A stretch of DNA of 64,000 nucleotides from an uncultured Roseicyclus sp. (GTDB taxonomy: Bacteria; Pseudomonadota; Alphaproteobacteria; Rhodobacterales; Rhodobacteraceae): contig CANLLF010000002.1 of the NCBI GenBank assembly GCA_947491935.1, positions 248,001 to 312,000 of the forward strand, in the 5' to 3' direction. Below, one piece after another: positions 20,236 through 28,297 of the stretch. The position numbers and the translations under genes are program-made. The notes under the pieces are model-generated. The model did not search any database, was not told where the DNA came from, and was given only the letters and a program-made list of their open reading frames with translations. How positions within the stretch are numbered: position 1 is the stretch's first letter; each line of letters starts with the position of its first letter.

Positions 20236-20637
20236 ATGACCCTGTTTCAAATCCTTCCTGCCATCGCCTTTGCCGCGGCCGCAATCTTTGTTCTCACCCG
20301 CACCGGGGAAACGGCGCCAAAATCCGGCCTCTGGCGCATTCCGGCAGCATTAAGCGCGCTTTTCGTGGCGTGGACGGCCTATACCATCGCGACCGAAGGC
20401 GTGTTGCTGGTCTGGACCAATCATTCCACCAACGCGTGGGGCAATCAGGTGTGGTTTGACCTGCTTCTCGCGGTTTCAATCTCTTTCGCGGCGCTTGCCC
20501 CCATGGCCAAACGGCAGGGCATGGCGCTTCTGCCCTGGGCGCTCTTCGTGATCTCCACGGCCAGTATTGGGCTTCTCGCCATGCTGGCGCGGATCCTGTA
20601 CCTTGAGGAAAACCAGCCCGCCGCCCAGATGGCGTGA
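20236..20637 (+). CDS. Small integral membrane protein, TetR-controlled
   Basis: A 133-residue hydrophobic protein with about four membrane segments (near residues 4-20, 35-53, 68-85 and 96-120); I do not recognise a named family with certainty. ATG 20236 is preferred over ATG 20221 because GGGAG lies about 9 nt before it. It is transcribed away from the TetR gene across the double operator, so it is the likely target of that repressor and may be an efflux accessory or stress-induced membrane protein, which is only inference. Its stop lies three bases from that of the convergent binding-protein gene. Confidence 0.75.
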   Translation: MTLFQILPAIAFAAAAIFVLTRTGETAPKSGLWRIPAALSALFVAWTAYTIATEGVLLVWTNHSTNAWGNQVWFDLLLAVSISFAALAPMAKRQGMALLPWALFVISTASIGLLAMLARILYLEENQPAAQMA

Positions 20638-20640
20638 GGG

Positions 20641-21684
20641 CTATTGCTGAACCATCGCGGCATTCCATGCCTCCAGAAAGCTCTCCCGGTTCAGGCGGTC
20701 GAGATAGACCATCAAGGCCGGGCCAAGGCGGATCGGGCCGAAGGGCAGCTGATCCGCCTCGCCGCGCGTTTGTAGCGGAGGCAGCACCGGCTCCGCCGTC
20801 CCTTGCCCCATCCCCTCCCGCAATAGCGCATCAAGCATGGTGGCTGCGGCGTCCACTTCTATGGCGGTTACGGGGATCAGGGCGGTGCGGAGCATCACAT
20901 TGGCGAAATCCTCCAGCGGCAGAATGGCCAGTCCGGCATCTTCATCCAGCCGCTGTTCGGCGTAGGACCCAAGCACGTTATAGGCCAGCGCCAGATCCCC
21001 CGAGGCCACATCGTCGATCATCTGCGACGAGCAGCAATAGAGCCGGGCGTTCAGGCGCCCCATCACCTCGGTCAGGCGCCAATAGGCGTCGGACGAGCGC
21101 GCCTCCTGCGTTGCGAACAGGTAACCGAGGCCGGATACGCGCAAATCGTAGGTGCCGACGCTCCCGGCAAATCGGTCGGGATTGTCGCGCAACATGGTGA
21201 CAAGCTCCGCCCGGGTGCGGGGCAGCGGCAGGCCCGAAAAGCGCGCCTCGTTGATGACGATCACGGCCGGCTCTGCCGTGAAGGCAAAGAGCTGATCGCG
21301 CCAGCGCGCCCAGTCGGGCAGCGCGTCGGTCACGCCGCTGCGATAGCTTTGGGCAAAGCCGTCATTGGCCAGCGTGAATTGCAGATCCATGGCCGAGGAC
21401 AGGGCCAGATCGAATTCCGCGCCGCCCCGTATCGCGCGGTTCAATTCCGACGAGGACGCGACCACATAATCGACGCCAACCTCCGGATTGGCGGCCTGGA
21501 ACCGCAGGAGGAACGGCTCGATCACGTCCAGATCGGCGGTCGAGATCACGCGCAGCGTTGCGCTACCGGTGCCGGGATATGTGCGGCGATCTTCAATCTC
21601 GAACTCCTGTGCGCAGGCAAGGCCCGAGATCGTCATCAGTGCCGCGGCGGCGATCACGCGGCGGGCAAGATCAAGGACACGCAT
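20641..21684 (-). CDS. Periplasmic ABC-type extracellular solute-binding protein, co-operonic with tctDE
   Basis: A 347-residue exported protein: the N-terminus has a signal peptide with likely cleavage after residue 25 (GLACA), followed by a type-2 periplasmic-binding fold (LRVISTADLDVIEPFLLRFQAANPEVGVDYVVASSSEL) of the iron/thiamine/putrescine-like class. An LYCCSS segment is unusual for an exported protein. Its start lies inside the end of tctE (31-bp overlap), so it belongs to the tctDE operon. No ABC permease or ATPase gene is nearby; this suggests it presents a ligand to the TctE sensor rather than serving a transporter, but that is inference. Confidence 0.82.
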   Translation of the reverse strand: MRVLDLARRVIAAAALMTISGLACAQEFEIEDRRTYPGTGSATLRVISTADLDVIEPFLLRFQAANPEVGVDYVVASSSELNRAIRGGAEFDLALSSAMDLQFTLANDGFAQSYRSGVTDALPDWARWRDQLFAFTAEPAVIVINEARFSGLPLPRTRAELVTMLRDNPDRFAGSVGTYDLRVSGLGYLFATQEARSSDAYWRLTEVMGRLNARLYCCSSQMIDDVASGDLALAYNVLGSYAEQRLDEDAGLAILPLEDFANVMLRTALIPVTAIEVDAAATMLDALLREGMGQGTAEPVLPPLQTRGEADQLPFGPIRLGPALMVYLDRLNRESFLEAWNAAMVQQ

Positions 21685-23054
21685 GCACCACCCCCTTCCA
21701 CGTTGCGGCCCAGTTCCAGCCGTCCGCCATGGGCGCTGAGCGCCTCTTCTGCGATGGTGAGCCCAAGGCCCGAGCCAACCACGCCCTCCACCTTGTCACC
21801 GCGCTTGAAGCGTTCCATCAGGTGCGCCGCGGGCTCTTCCCCAAAGCCCGGGCCCTCGTCGGAGACCGCGATCCGCGCTTCCCCGCCGCCATTGCCAACG
21901 CTGACCCTGACAATGGTTTCGGCGGGCGAGTATTTGATCGCATTGTCGAGCACGTTTCTGAGCGCGTTCTGGATCAGGATCGCGTCCCCTTCGACCTCCG
22001 CCGGAGAGATCGCCAGCGCGATATCGATATCTTTCATCTCCGCCGTCGGGCGAAGCGCATCGGCCACACCTTCGGCAAGGGCGGGCAAATCCACCCGCTC
22101 CCGCGCAAGATCATCGGCACGGAAGGAGACCATGGCGTGATCCAGAAGCTGGCTTGCAGAGCGGGAGCTGTCATCGACCGCCCGGATCACCCGGCGCAGG
22201 GTTTGCTTCTGGGCCTCTTCCTCCACGGAATGCAGTGCAATCTCGGCCTGGGTGCGCACGATGGCCAAGGGCGTTCGCACCCGGTGCGCCGCTTCTGCAA
22301 TGAAATCCTCGGACCGCTTTATCGACCCCCCCAGCCTGTCCATCAGCCGGTTCAGTGCCCGGACCAGCGGCATGAGCTCCGGCGGGCCGCGCCGCCGCAA
22401 CGGGCGCAGATCCGATGGGCCGCGGGTGGAGACATGCTGCGCCATGGTGTTGAGCGGGCGCAGGGACGAGCGCACGGCAAAGGCCGACATCCCCACCGCC
22501 AGCAGAAACACAGCCACCGACAGGTAGGCTGCCTGCCGCGACAGCCCCGCCGCGATGCCCCGCACCCCGCCCCGGGTCTGCGCCAGCGTCACGGTAATCG
22601 GAACCGCCTCGCCATCCGCAAGGATCACGCGCATCACACTGACGGCCCGCACATTCATGTCACGATAGGGCAGGGTGCCAAAACTGGGCTCCCCCGGCGT
22701 AACGTCGGGGCCCTCCAGATCGGCATATCCCGTCAGAACGTCATCGCCCGCGGCAACGCGGTAAAACACACGATCTTCGCTGATTGCCCCCAACATCGAA
22801 AACGCGGCGTAAGGCAGTTCGAGCCGCACCTGTCCGCCTTCGGATCGCAGCGTTTCGGCGATGGAGGTGGCGGAGGCCGCAAGGATGTTGTCCTGCGTCC
22901 GCCCCGCCGCCTCGCGGGCGAAGCTCGTCACCATGCCCCAGCTGACCAGCGCGAGAAGGGCGACGATGGCCGCCAGAAACAACGTCAGCTTCCGCGCGAT
23001 GGGCCAGGACGGCCGGACGCCCCGCGCCGCATCGGAGGCGCCCTGCCGTGTCAC
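21654..23054 (-). CDS. tctE: Sensor histidine kinase, TctE type
   Basis: A 466-residue inner-membrane kinase: TM1 at about 24-45, a periplasmic TctE N-terminal sensing domain, TM2 at about 176-195, a HAMP-like linker, the H-box FIAEAAHRVRTPLAIV with phosphorylated H257, and an ATPase domain with N-box LRNVLDNAIKYS and G-boxes DEGPGFG and GSGLGLTI. It overlaps tctD by four bases and would phosphorylate it. Family members sense tricarboxylates such as citrate; the divergent tctCBA genes support that role here. Confidence 0.9.
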   Translation of the reverse strand: MTRQGASDAARGVRPSWPIARKLTLFLAAIVALLALVSWGMVTSFAREAAGRTQDNILAASATSIAETLRSEGGQVRLELPYAAFSMLGAISEDRVFYRVAAGDDVLTGYADLEGPDVTPGEPSFGTLPYRDMNVRAVSVMRVILADGEAVPITVTLAQTRGGVRGIAAGLSRQAAYLSVAVFLLAVGMSAFAVRSSLRPLNTMAQHVSTRGPSDLRPLRRRGPPELMPLVRALNRLMDRLGGSIKRSEDFIAEAAHRVRTPLAIVRTQAEIALHSVEEEAQKQTLRRVIRAVDDSSRSASQLLDHAMVSFRADDLARERVDLPALAEGVADALRPTAEMKDIDIALAISPAEVEGDAILIQNALRNVLDNAIKYSPAETIVRVSVGNGGGEARIAVSDEGPGFGEEPAAHLMERFKRGDKVEGVVGSGLGLTIAEEALSAHGGRLELGRNVEGGGACVSLILPAA

Positions 23055-23710
23055 AGGCTCATCCTGTAGCCGAGGCCCCGCACCGTTTCGATCCGCACAC
23101 CCGCCCCGTCGAGCTTCTTGCGCAACCGGCCGACATAGACCTCGATTGCGTTCTCGGTCACGTCCGCATCTTGGCTGAACAGCCGGTCCAGAAGTTGCGA
23201 TTTCGACAGGATCTGGCCCGGATTTCGCGCGAACACCTCCAGCAGGCGAATTTCGCGGTTGCGCAGATCCATGACCGCATCGCCATGCCGTAAGGTGCCG
23301 GCGTTCGGCTCAAAGACAGCCGCGCCCAGGGTAATCTCATTTCTCGCCAGGCCGCCGCGCCGCCGCAGAACTGCGCGGCAGCGCGCCTCCAACTCGCTGA
23401 AGTCGAACGGTTTGGTGATGTAGTCATCCGCCCCCTGATCCAGCGCGCCCACGCGGTCGCTGATCTGGCTGCGCGCGGTCAGGACGATCACCGGCGTGTT
23501 GATCCGGTCCCTCGACCGGGCCAGGAAATCGCGCCCGTCGCCGTCGGGCAACATAACGTCGAGCAGAATCAGGTCATAATCGGCCACTTCAAGATGCGCT
23601 TCAGCGTCGGAAAGCGTGGCGGCGTGGTCGACGGCATGGCCATCCAGCCCCAATCGCTGCACCACGGAATCCGCCAATTCTGCATTATCTTCAACAAGTA
23701 AGAAGCGCAT
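23051..23710 (-). CDS. tctD: OmpR-family response regulator, TctD type
   Basis: A 219-residue two-domain regulator. The receiver has E7/D8, phosphoacceptor D51 in LILLDVMLPDGDG and K100 in YITKPFD. The C-terminal winged helix (MDLRNREIRLLEVFARNPGQ... ENAIEVYVGRLRKKLD) is the OmpR/PhoB DNA-binding domain. ATG 23710 is preferred over the TTG at 23719, because GGAAGGAA lies at a normal distance before it. It heads tctDE plus a binding protein and diverges from tctC, its likely target. Confidence 0.93.
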   Translation of the reverse strand: MRFLLVEDNAELADSVVQRLGLDGHAVDHAATLSDAEAHLEVADYDLILLDVMLPDGDGRDFLARSRDRINTPVIVLTARSQISDRVGALDQGADDYITKPFDFSELEARCRAVLRRRGGLARNEITLGAAVFEPNAGTLRHGDAVMDLRNREIRLLEVFARNPGQILSKSQLLDRLFSQDADVTENAIEVYVGRLRKKLDGAGVRIETVRGLGYRMSL

Positions 23711-23729
23711 CGGCGGCAAATTCCTTCCA

Positions 23730-23758
23730 TGTCAGGCTTTTGTCAGCTTCGGGTGACA
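23730..23758. promoter_or_regulatory. Candidate TctD binding sites in the tctD-tctC divergent region
   Basis: TGTCA occurs at 23730-23734 and again 11 bp on at 23741-23745, within the related words tgtcaggcttt and tgtcagcttcg. A reverse-oriented TGACA follows at 23754-23758. Tandem repeats one helical turn apart are the usual OmpR-family pattern, and the location between tctD and tctC is right. Binding is not demonstrated. Confidence 0.4.
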
Positions 23759-23809
23759 GTCTGAAACCATGGGCGGCGGACGACCGCCTGTCAAACGGGA
23801 GGAAAATCC

Positions 23810-24784
23810 ATGAAATTCACGCGTCGGGTCATGATGACCGCGGCCGCCGCAATGGTGGCCTTTTCTGGTGCGGCACAGGCCGATGGGCACCAGGTTCTTG
23901 ATGAAATCCACTTCCTGATCCCCGGCGGCGCCGGTGGTGGCTGGGACGGCACCGCGCGCGGCACCGGTGAGGCGCTGACGGAAAGCGGTATCGTGGGCAC
24001 TGCATCCTACGAAAACATGTCGGGCGGCGGTGGCGGTGTGGCAATTGCCCACCTGATCGAAAACGCCGAGAGCATGGGCAACACGATGATGGTGAACTCC
24101 ACCCCCATCGTGATCCGCTCGCTCACGGGCGTGTTCCCGCAGAGCTTCCGTGATCTCACGCTTGTGGCCGGGACCATCGGTGACTACGCGGCGCTTGTTG
24201 TGCCCGCCGATAGCGAGATTGCCGATATGAACGGCCTGCTGGAGGCCTATCGCACCGATGCATCCTCCTTTGCCATCGGCGGCGGCTCGGTGCCCGGCGG
24301 CATGGATCACCTTGTTGCGGCCATGGCGATGGAAGCGGCTGGCGAAGATCCCACGGGCTTCAACTACATCCCCTACGATGCAGGCGGTGCTGCCATGGCG
24401 GGCCTTCTGTCCGGCGAGATCCAGGCGCTGTCCACCGGTTTCTCCGAGGCCGTGGCTCTGGCCGATCAGGGCGAGGTGCGCATCCTTGGCGTGACCGCAC
24501 CCGAGCGGATCGAAGGCTCCGACGCACCGACCATGATGGAACAGGGTGTGGACGTGGAATTCGTCAATTGGCGCGGGTTCTTTGCCGCTCCGGGCCTTGA
24601 TGACGCAACGGTCGAGAACATGCGCGCCGCGATTGCCGCCATGTACGAGACCGAGGAATGGGAAGCAGTGCGCGCGCGCAACGGCTGGGTCAACATCCAT
24701 AACCCCGGTTCCGATTTCGAGACCTTCCTGGAGGAGCAGGAAACTCAGATCGGTGACCTGATGCGCACGTTGGGCTTCCTCTAA
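23810..24784 (+). CDS. tctC: Tripartite tricarboxylate transporter substrate-binding protein
   Basis: A 324-residue periplasmic receptor (Bug/TctC family). The N-terminal signal peptide ends at about AAQA (residue 24). The mature protein starts with DEIHFLIPGGAGGGWDGTARG, the P-loop-like carboxylate-binding segment of TctC proteins, and retains GGGSVPGGMDHL and the terminal domain. GGGAGG lies before ATG 23810. It is the first gene of tctCBA; a hairpin after it could let it be expressed above the membrane subunits. Substrate is probably citrate or another tricarboxylate, by context. Confidence 0.93.
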   Translation: MKFTRRVMMTAAAAMVAFSGAAQADGHQVLDEIHFLIPGGAGGGWDGTARGTGEALTESGIVGTASYENMSGGGGGVAIAHLIENAESMGNTMMVNSTPIVIRSLTGVFPQSFRDLTLVAGTIGDYAALVVPADSEIADMNGLLEAYRTDASSFAIGGGSVPGGMDHLVAAMAMEAAGEDPTGFNYIPYDAGGAAMAGLLSGEIQALSTGFSEAVALADQGEVRILGVTAPERIEGSDAPTMMEQGVDVEFVNWRGFFAAPGLDDATVENMRAAIAAMYETEEWEAVRARNGWVNIHNPGSDFETFLEEQETQIGDLMRTLGFL

Positions 24785-24827
24785 GGGCCTCTGACGCGTC
24801 GGTTTCGGCGTTGAGAAGATAACGGGT

Positions 24828-24850
24828 GCGGCGGCGGATATGCCGCCGCG
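24828..24850 (+). other. Intercistronic stem-loop between tctC and tctB
   Basis: gcggcggc (24828-24835) pairs perfectly with gccgccgc (24842-24849) around a 6-nt loop; a second register with a 7-bp stem is also possible. No T-run follows. Such stem-loops after binding-protein genes usually protect the upstream message or cause partial termination. Confidence 0.5.
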
Positions 24851-24878
24851 CCGACACTGGTAAAGGGGAGGGGACGCC

Positions 24879-25373
24879 ATGGCGCTTGATCGTTGGATCG
24901 CGCTGATCTTCGTGGCGATGTGCTGCATCTACGGCTACGCCGCGTTTTTTACGATGGACCAGTTGCTGCCGCCATTCATGCAGCGCAATCCGGTCTGGCC
25001 GTCGACCTTCCCCAAGCTGCTCAGCATCGCGGGCGCCCTTGTGGGCCTTGTGGTTCTGCTGGGGCTGGAGAAGCAGACCGGCGAAAAAGAGCCCTCTGCC
25101 ACAGACATCAATTACCGCAATCTCGGGCAGTACCATACCGGTCAGGCCATCGGACTTCTGGCGGCGATGGTGGTCTATGCACTGTGCCTGCGCCCCATCG
25201 GGTTCATCGCCGCCACGATCCTGTTCCTGACCGCCGGGGCCACTATCCTGGGCGAACGCAAATTCTACATCCTGATCCCCGTCGCGGCCATCGCGACCTT
25301 CATCGTCTGGTATCTGGTGCAGCAGGTCCTCGGCATTTTCCTGCGGCCCTGGCCCACATTCCTGGTCGATTGA
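24879..25373 (+). CDS. tctB: Tripartite tricarboxylate transporter, small membrane subunit
   Basis: A 164-residue inner-membrane protein with four hydrophobic segments (about 5-23, 44-60, 88-120 split in two, and 129-152), the shape of TctB. It partners TctA in the sodium-coupled transporter. A strong AGGGGAGGGG ribosome site precedes ATG 24879. It sits between tctC and tctA with a 12-bp gap to tctA. Sequence conservation in TctB is low, so the call rests largely on topology and context. Confidence 0.9.
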   Translation: MALDRWIALIFVAMCCIYGYAAFFTMDQLLPPFMQRNPVWPSTFPKLLSIAGALVGLVVLLGLEKQTGEKEPSATDINYRNLGQYHTGQAIGLLAAMVVYALCLRPIGFIAATILFLTAGATILGERKFYILIPVAAIATFIVWYLVQQVLGIFLRPWPTFLVD

Positions 25374-25385
25374 GGAGGCGTTTCA

Positions 25386-26912
25386 ATGCTTGAAGGCTTA
25401 ATGATCGGCCTGCAAACGGCCATCAACCCGTTCAACCTCGGGATGGTTGTGTTCGGGTGCATCATCGGAACGTTTATCGGGATGCTCCCGGGCCTCGGGC
25501 CGATGTCAATCATCGCGATCATGATCCCGGTGGCCATTACGCTCGGCGATCCGACGGCCGCCCTGATCCTGCTGGCGGGTGTCTATTATGGCGCCATCTT
25601 CGGGGGCTCAACCTCATCCATCTTGCTGAACGCGCCGGGGGTCGCTGGGACGGTTGCCACCAGTTTCGATGGCTACCCGATGGCCCGAAAGGGCCTGGCG
25701 GGAAAGGCGCTGACCATCGCCGCGATCTCCAGCTTTGCGGGCGGCACGATCGGCGCAATCCTTCTGATGATCTTCGCACCGATGCTCAGCTCGGTCGCGC
25801 TCCTCTTCCACTCCGCCGAATACTTCGCGCTGATGGTTGTGGGTCTCTCGGCCATCGCCGCCTTCGCGGGCACCGGGCAGGTGGGCAAGGCGCTGATGAT
25901 GACGATCCTCGGCCTTATCATGGCCACCGTCGGCGAAGGCGCGCTCTTCAACATGCCGCGCTTCACCATGGGCCTGATGGACCTGCAGTCGGGCTTCTCC
26001 TTCATTACGCTGGCCATGGCGATGTTCGCCCTGCCGGAGGCGATCTTCCTGGTGATGAACCCGGCGCGCTCGGCGCAGGGCGGCGAGGGCGACAGCTCCG
26101 GCAAGATCACCGGGCTGCGCATCACGAAGGAGGAGGGCCGTGCTATCGCGCCGGTGATCGGGCGGCAATCGGTGCAGGGCTTCTTCATCGGCGTCCTGCC
26201 CGGGGCGGGGGCGACCATTGCGTCGTTCCTTGGCTACGCGGTCGAACGGAACCTCGCCACCAAGGAAGAACAGGCGCAGTTTGGCAAAGGCTCGATCAAG
26301 GGGCTGTCCGCCCCCGAAACCGCGAACAACGCCGCCTGCACTGGCTCCTTCGTGCCGCTTCTGACGCTCGGCATCCCCGGCTCCGGCACCACGGCGATCC
26401 TTCTTGGCGCCCTGATCGCGCTCAACGTCACGCCCGGCCCCCGCCTGATGGTGGATGAGCCGCAGGTGTTCTGGGCGGTCATCATCTCGATGTATATCGG
26501 CAATCTGGTTCTGCTGATCCTGAACCTGCCGCTGATCCCCTATATCGCGAAAATTCTGGCGATCCCGCGCAACTACCTGATCCCCTTCATTTTGTTCTTT
26601 ACCCTGATGGGGGCCTATATCGGCCAGAACAACGCGACGGAGTTGCTGATCCTGGTGGGCTTCGGCGTGGTGGCGACGATCCTGCGGTTCGCGGATTACC
26701 CCCTCGCACCGCTCCTGATCGGGTTCATTCTCGGCACCATGCTGGAGGACAATTTCTCCCGCTCGATGCAGCTCTATCGCGGCCTTGGCTTCATCTTGGA
26801 ACGCCCGATGACTCTGGGTCTGTTGGTGCTGGCGGTGGTGCTGGTTCTGTTGCCGAGCTACCGGGCCATGCGGGCGCGCAAACGGGCGCAGGGCGTGGCG
26901 GATGGCGACTAA
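25386..26912 (+). CDS. tctA: Tripartite tricarboxylate transporter, large permease subunit
   Basis: A 508-residue integral membrane protein with about 11-12 segments. The N-terminal GTFIGMLPGLGPMSIIAIMIP and the internal repeat FFIGVLPGAGATIASFLGYA are the twin glycine-rich TctA signatures; GGSTSSILLNAPG and LTLGIPGSGTTAILLGAL are also family hallmarks. GAGGAGG lies before ATG 25386. It forms the translocation path with TctB, fed by TctC. The next gene starts 200 bp downstream beyond a structured spacer. Confidence 0.95.
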   Translation: MLEGLMIGLQTAINPFNLGMVVFGCIIGTFIGMLPGLGPMSIIAIMIPVAITLGDPTAALILLAGVYYGAIFGGSTSSILLNAPGVAGTVATSFDGYPMARKGLAGKALTIAAISSFAGGTIGAILLMIFAPMLSSVALLFHSAEYFALMVVGLSAIAAFAGTGQVGKALMMTILGLIMATVGEGALFNMPRFTMGLMDLQSGFSFITLAMAMFALPEAIFLVMNPARSAQGGEGDSSGKITGLRITKEEGRAIAPVIGRQSVQGFFIGVLPGAGATIASFLGYAVERNLATKEEQAQFGKGSIKGLSAPETANNAACTGSFVPLLTLGIPGSGTTAILLGALIALNVTPGPRLMVDEPQVFWAVIISMYIGNLVLLILNLPLIPYIAKILAIPRNYLIPFILFFTLMGAYIGQNNATELLILVGFGVVATILRFADYPLAPLLIGFILGTMLEDNFSRSMQLYRGLGFILERPMTLGLLVLAVVLVLLPSYRAMRARKRAQGVADGD

Positions 26913-26964
26913 CCTGCCTGCATGATGCACAGGGACCGGAATCAAGCGCGCAGCGCGCCGGGCC

Positions 26965-27094
26965 ATCGCCATCCCGCCCCCCGGGGTGGCGATTTGGTGA
27001 GGTTGGACGCTTCGTGTCTTCGATGCGAAGACGTGGCAACCATAAAGCGCTACGGCCATTCCGTCGGATCGCCACCCCGCGTGACGGCGGTGGC
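26965..27094 (+). promoter_or_regulatory. Structured leader/spacer with competing stem-loops between tctA and the CoA-transferase gene
   Basis: Four segments can pair in alternation. A (ATCGCCATCCC, 26965-26975) pairs with B (GGGGTGGCGAT, 26983-26993) except for one wobble. B pairs perfectly with C (ATCGCCACCCC, 27068-27078; 12 bp with flanking C-G). C (GCCACC) also pairs with D (GGTGGC, 27089-27094), 18 nt before the next start codon. Inside the B-C loop lies GTCTTCG-ATG-CGAAGAC (27016-27032). This 1:2/2:3/3:4 layout resembles an attenuator or other cis-acting RNA, but no U-run is seen and I match it to no known family. Confidence 0.4.
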
Positions 27095-27112
27095 CCGGCT
27101 CACCGTGAATCC

Positions 27113-28297
27113 ATGACCCGCCCGCTCGCCGATATCCGCGTTCTTGACCTCACGAACGTCCTCGCAGGCCCCTTTGCCTGCCACCAACTCGCGCATCTGG
27201 GGGCAGAAGTCATCAAGGTCGAAACGCCCGGTCGCGGCGACCTTGCCCGGAACCTCGGCGCCTCCCCCGACCTCAGCGCGCAGGGCATGGGCATCTCCTT
27301 CCTCGCCCAAAACGCGGGCAAGCAATCCATCACGCTCAACCTCAAACATGGCTCCGGCAAGGACGTCCTCAAGCGCCTCGTGGAGACCGCTGACGTCCTT
27401 GTCGAAAACTTCCGCCCCGGTGTGATGGAGCGACTCGGCCTCGGCTACAAGACCCTGCGCGAGACCAACCCGAACCTCATCTACTGCGCCATCTCCGGCT
27501 TCGGGCAGGACGGTCCGATGGCCAAACAGCCCGCCTATGACCAGATCATCCAGGGCGCGTCCGGTGTCATGTCCATCACGGGTCACGGAACCCCAACCCG
27601 TGTCGGCTACCCCCTCTCCGACACAATCGGCGGCCTCACCGCCGCCATGGCCATCACCGCTGCCCTCAACGCGCCCACCCGCGGCACCTTCATCGACGTC
27701 TCCATGCTGGAGGCCACGCTCGCCACGATGGGCTGGGTCGTCTCCAACCACCTGATCGGCGGGGCAGCGCCACAGGCCCATGGCAATGAAAACCCCACTT
27801 CCGCGCCCTCCGGTACGTTCCAGGCCGCCGACGCGCCGCTGAACATCGCCGCCAACAAGGATGAGCAATGGGAGGCGCTCGCCGCTCTCCTTAGTCGTCC
27901 CGACCTTCTGTCCGACCCGCGCTTCACGACGCGCGAAGACCGCAAGGCCAACCGTCACGCGCTGCGGGCGGAGCTTGAAACCGTGCTCACCTCCAAACCC
28001 GCCGTCCATTGGGTTCAGGCGCTGAACGCCGAAGGCATCCCCGCCGGCCCCGTCCTGACCGTCCCGCAGATCCTCGCCCATCCCCAGATCGCGGATCGCG
28101 GCCTGATCGCCCGGTTCGACCCGCCGTCGCTTGACCACAGCATCGACGTCGTCACCACCGGTTTCCGCATGGATTGCAACCGCCCTGCGGTCGAGACGCC
28201 CCCGCCCGTGCTTGGCGAGCACACACACGACATCCTCCGAGAACTGGGCTACTGCGAGTACGACATCCAGAGGATGACCGAGGAGTGTGCGATATGA
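27113..28297 (+). CDS. CaiB/BaiF (class III) CoA-transferase
   Basis: A 394-residue enzyme that moves CoA between carboxylic acids. It begins with the family pattern IRVLDLTNVLAGPFACHQLAHLGAEVIKVE and has the likely catalytic aspartate D170 in YPLSDTIGG, followed by the C-terminal HTHDILRELGY. ATG 27113 is chosen from homology, though only a weak ribosome site precedes it; the upstream frame translates the structured spacer. Its stop overlaps the lyase start (ATGA). With the tricarboxylate transporter before it and a citryl-CoA-lyase-like gene after it, the natural reading is activation of an imported tricarboxylate to its CoA thioester. Confidence 0.9.
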   Translation: MTRPLADIRVLDLTNVLAGPFACHQLAHLGAEVIKVETPGRGDLARNLGASPDLSAQGMGISFLAQNAGKQSITLNLKHGSGKDVLKRLVETADVLVENFRPGVMERLGLGYKTLRETNPNLIYCAISGFGQDGPMAKQPAYDQIIQGASGVMSITGHGTPTRVGYPLSDTIGGLTAAMAITAALNAPTRGTFIDVSMLEATLATMGWVVSNHLIGGAAPQAHGNENPTSAPSGTFQAADAPLNIAANKDEQWEALAALLSRPDLLSDPRFTTREDRKANRHALRAELETVLTSKPAVHWVQALNAEGIPAGPVLTVPQILAHPQIADRGLIARFDPPSLDHSIDVVTTGFRMDCNRPAVETPPPVLGEHTHDILRELGYCEYDIQRMTEECAI

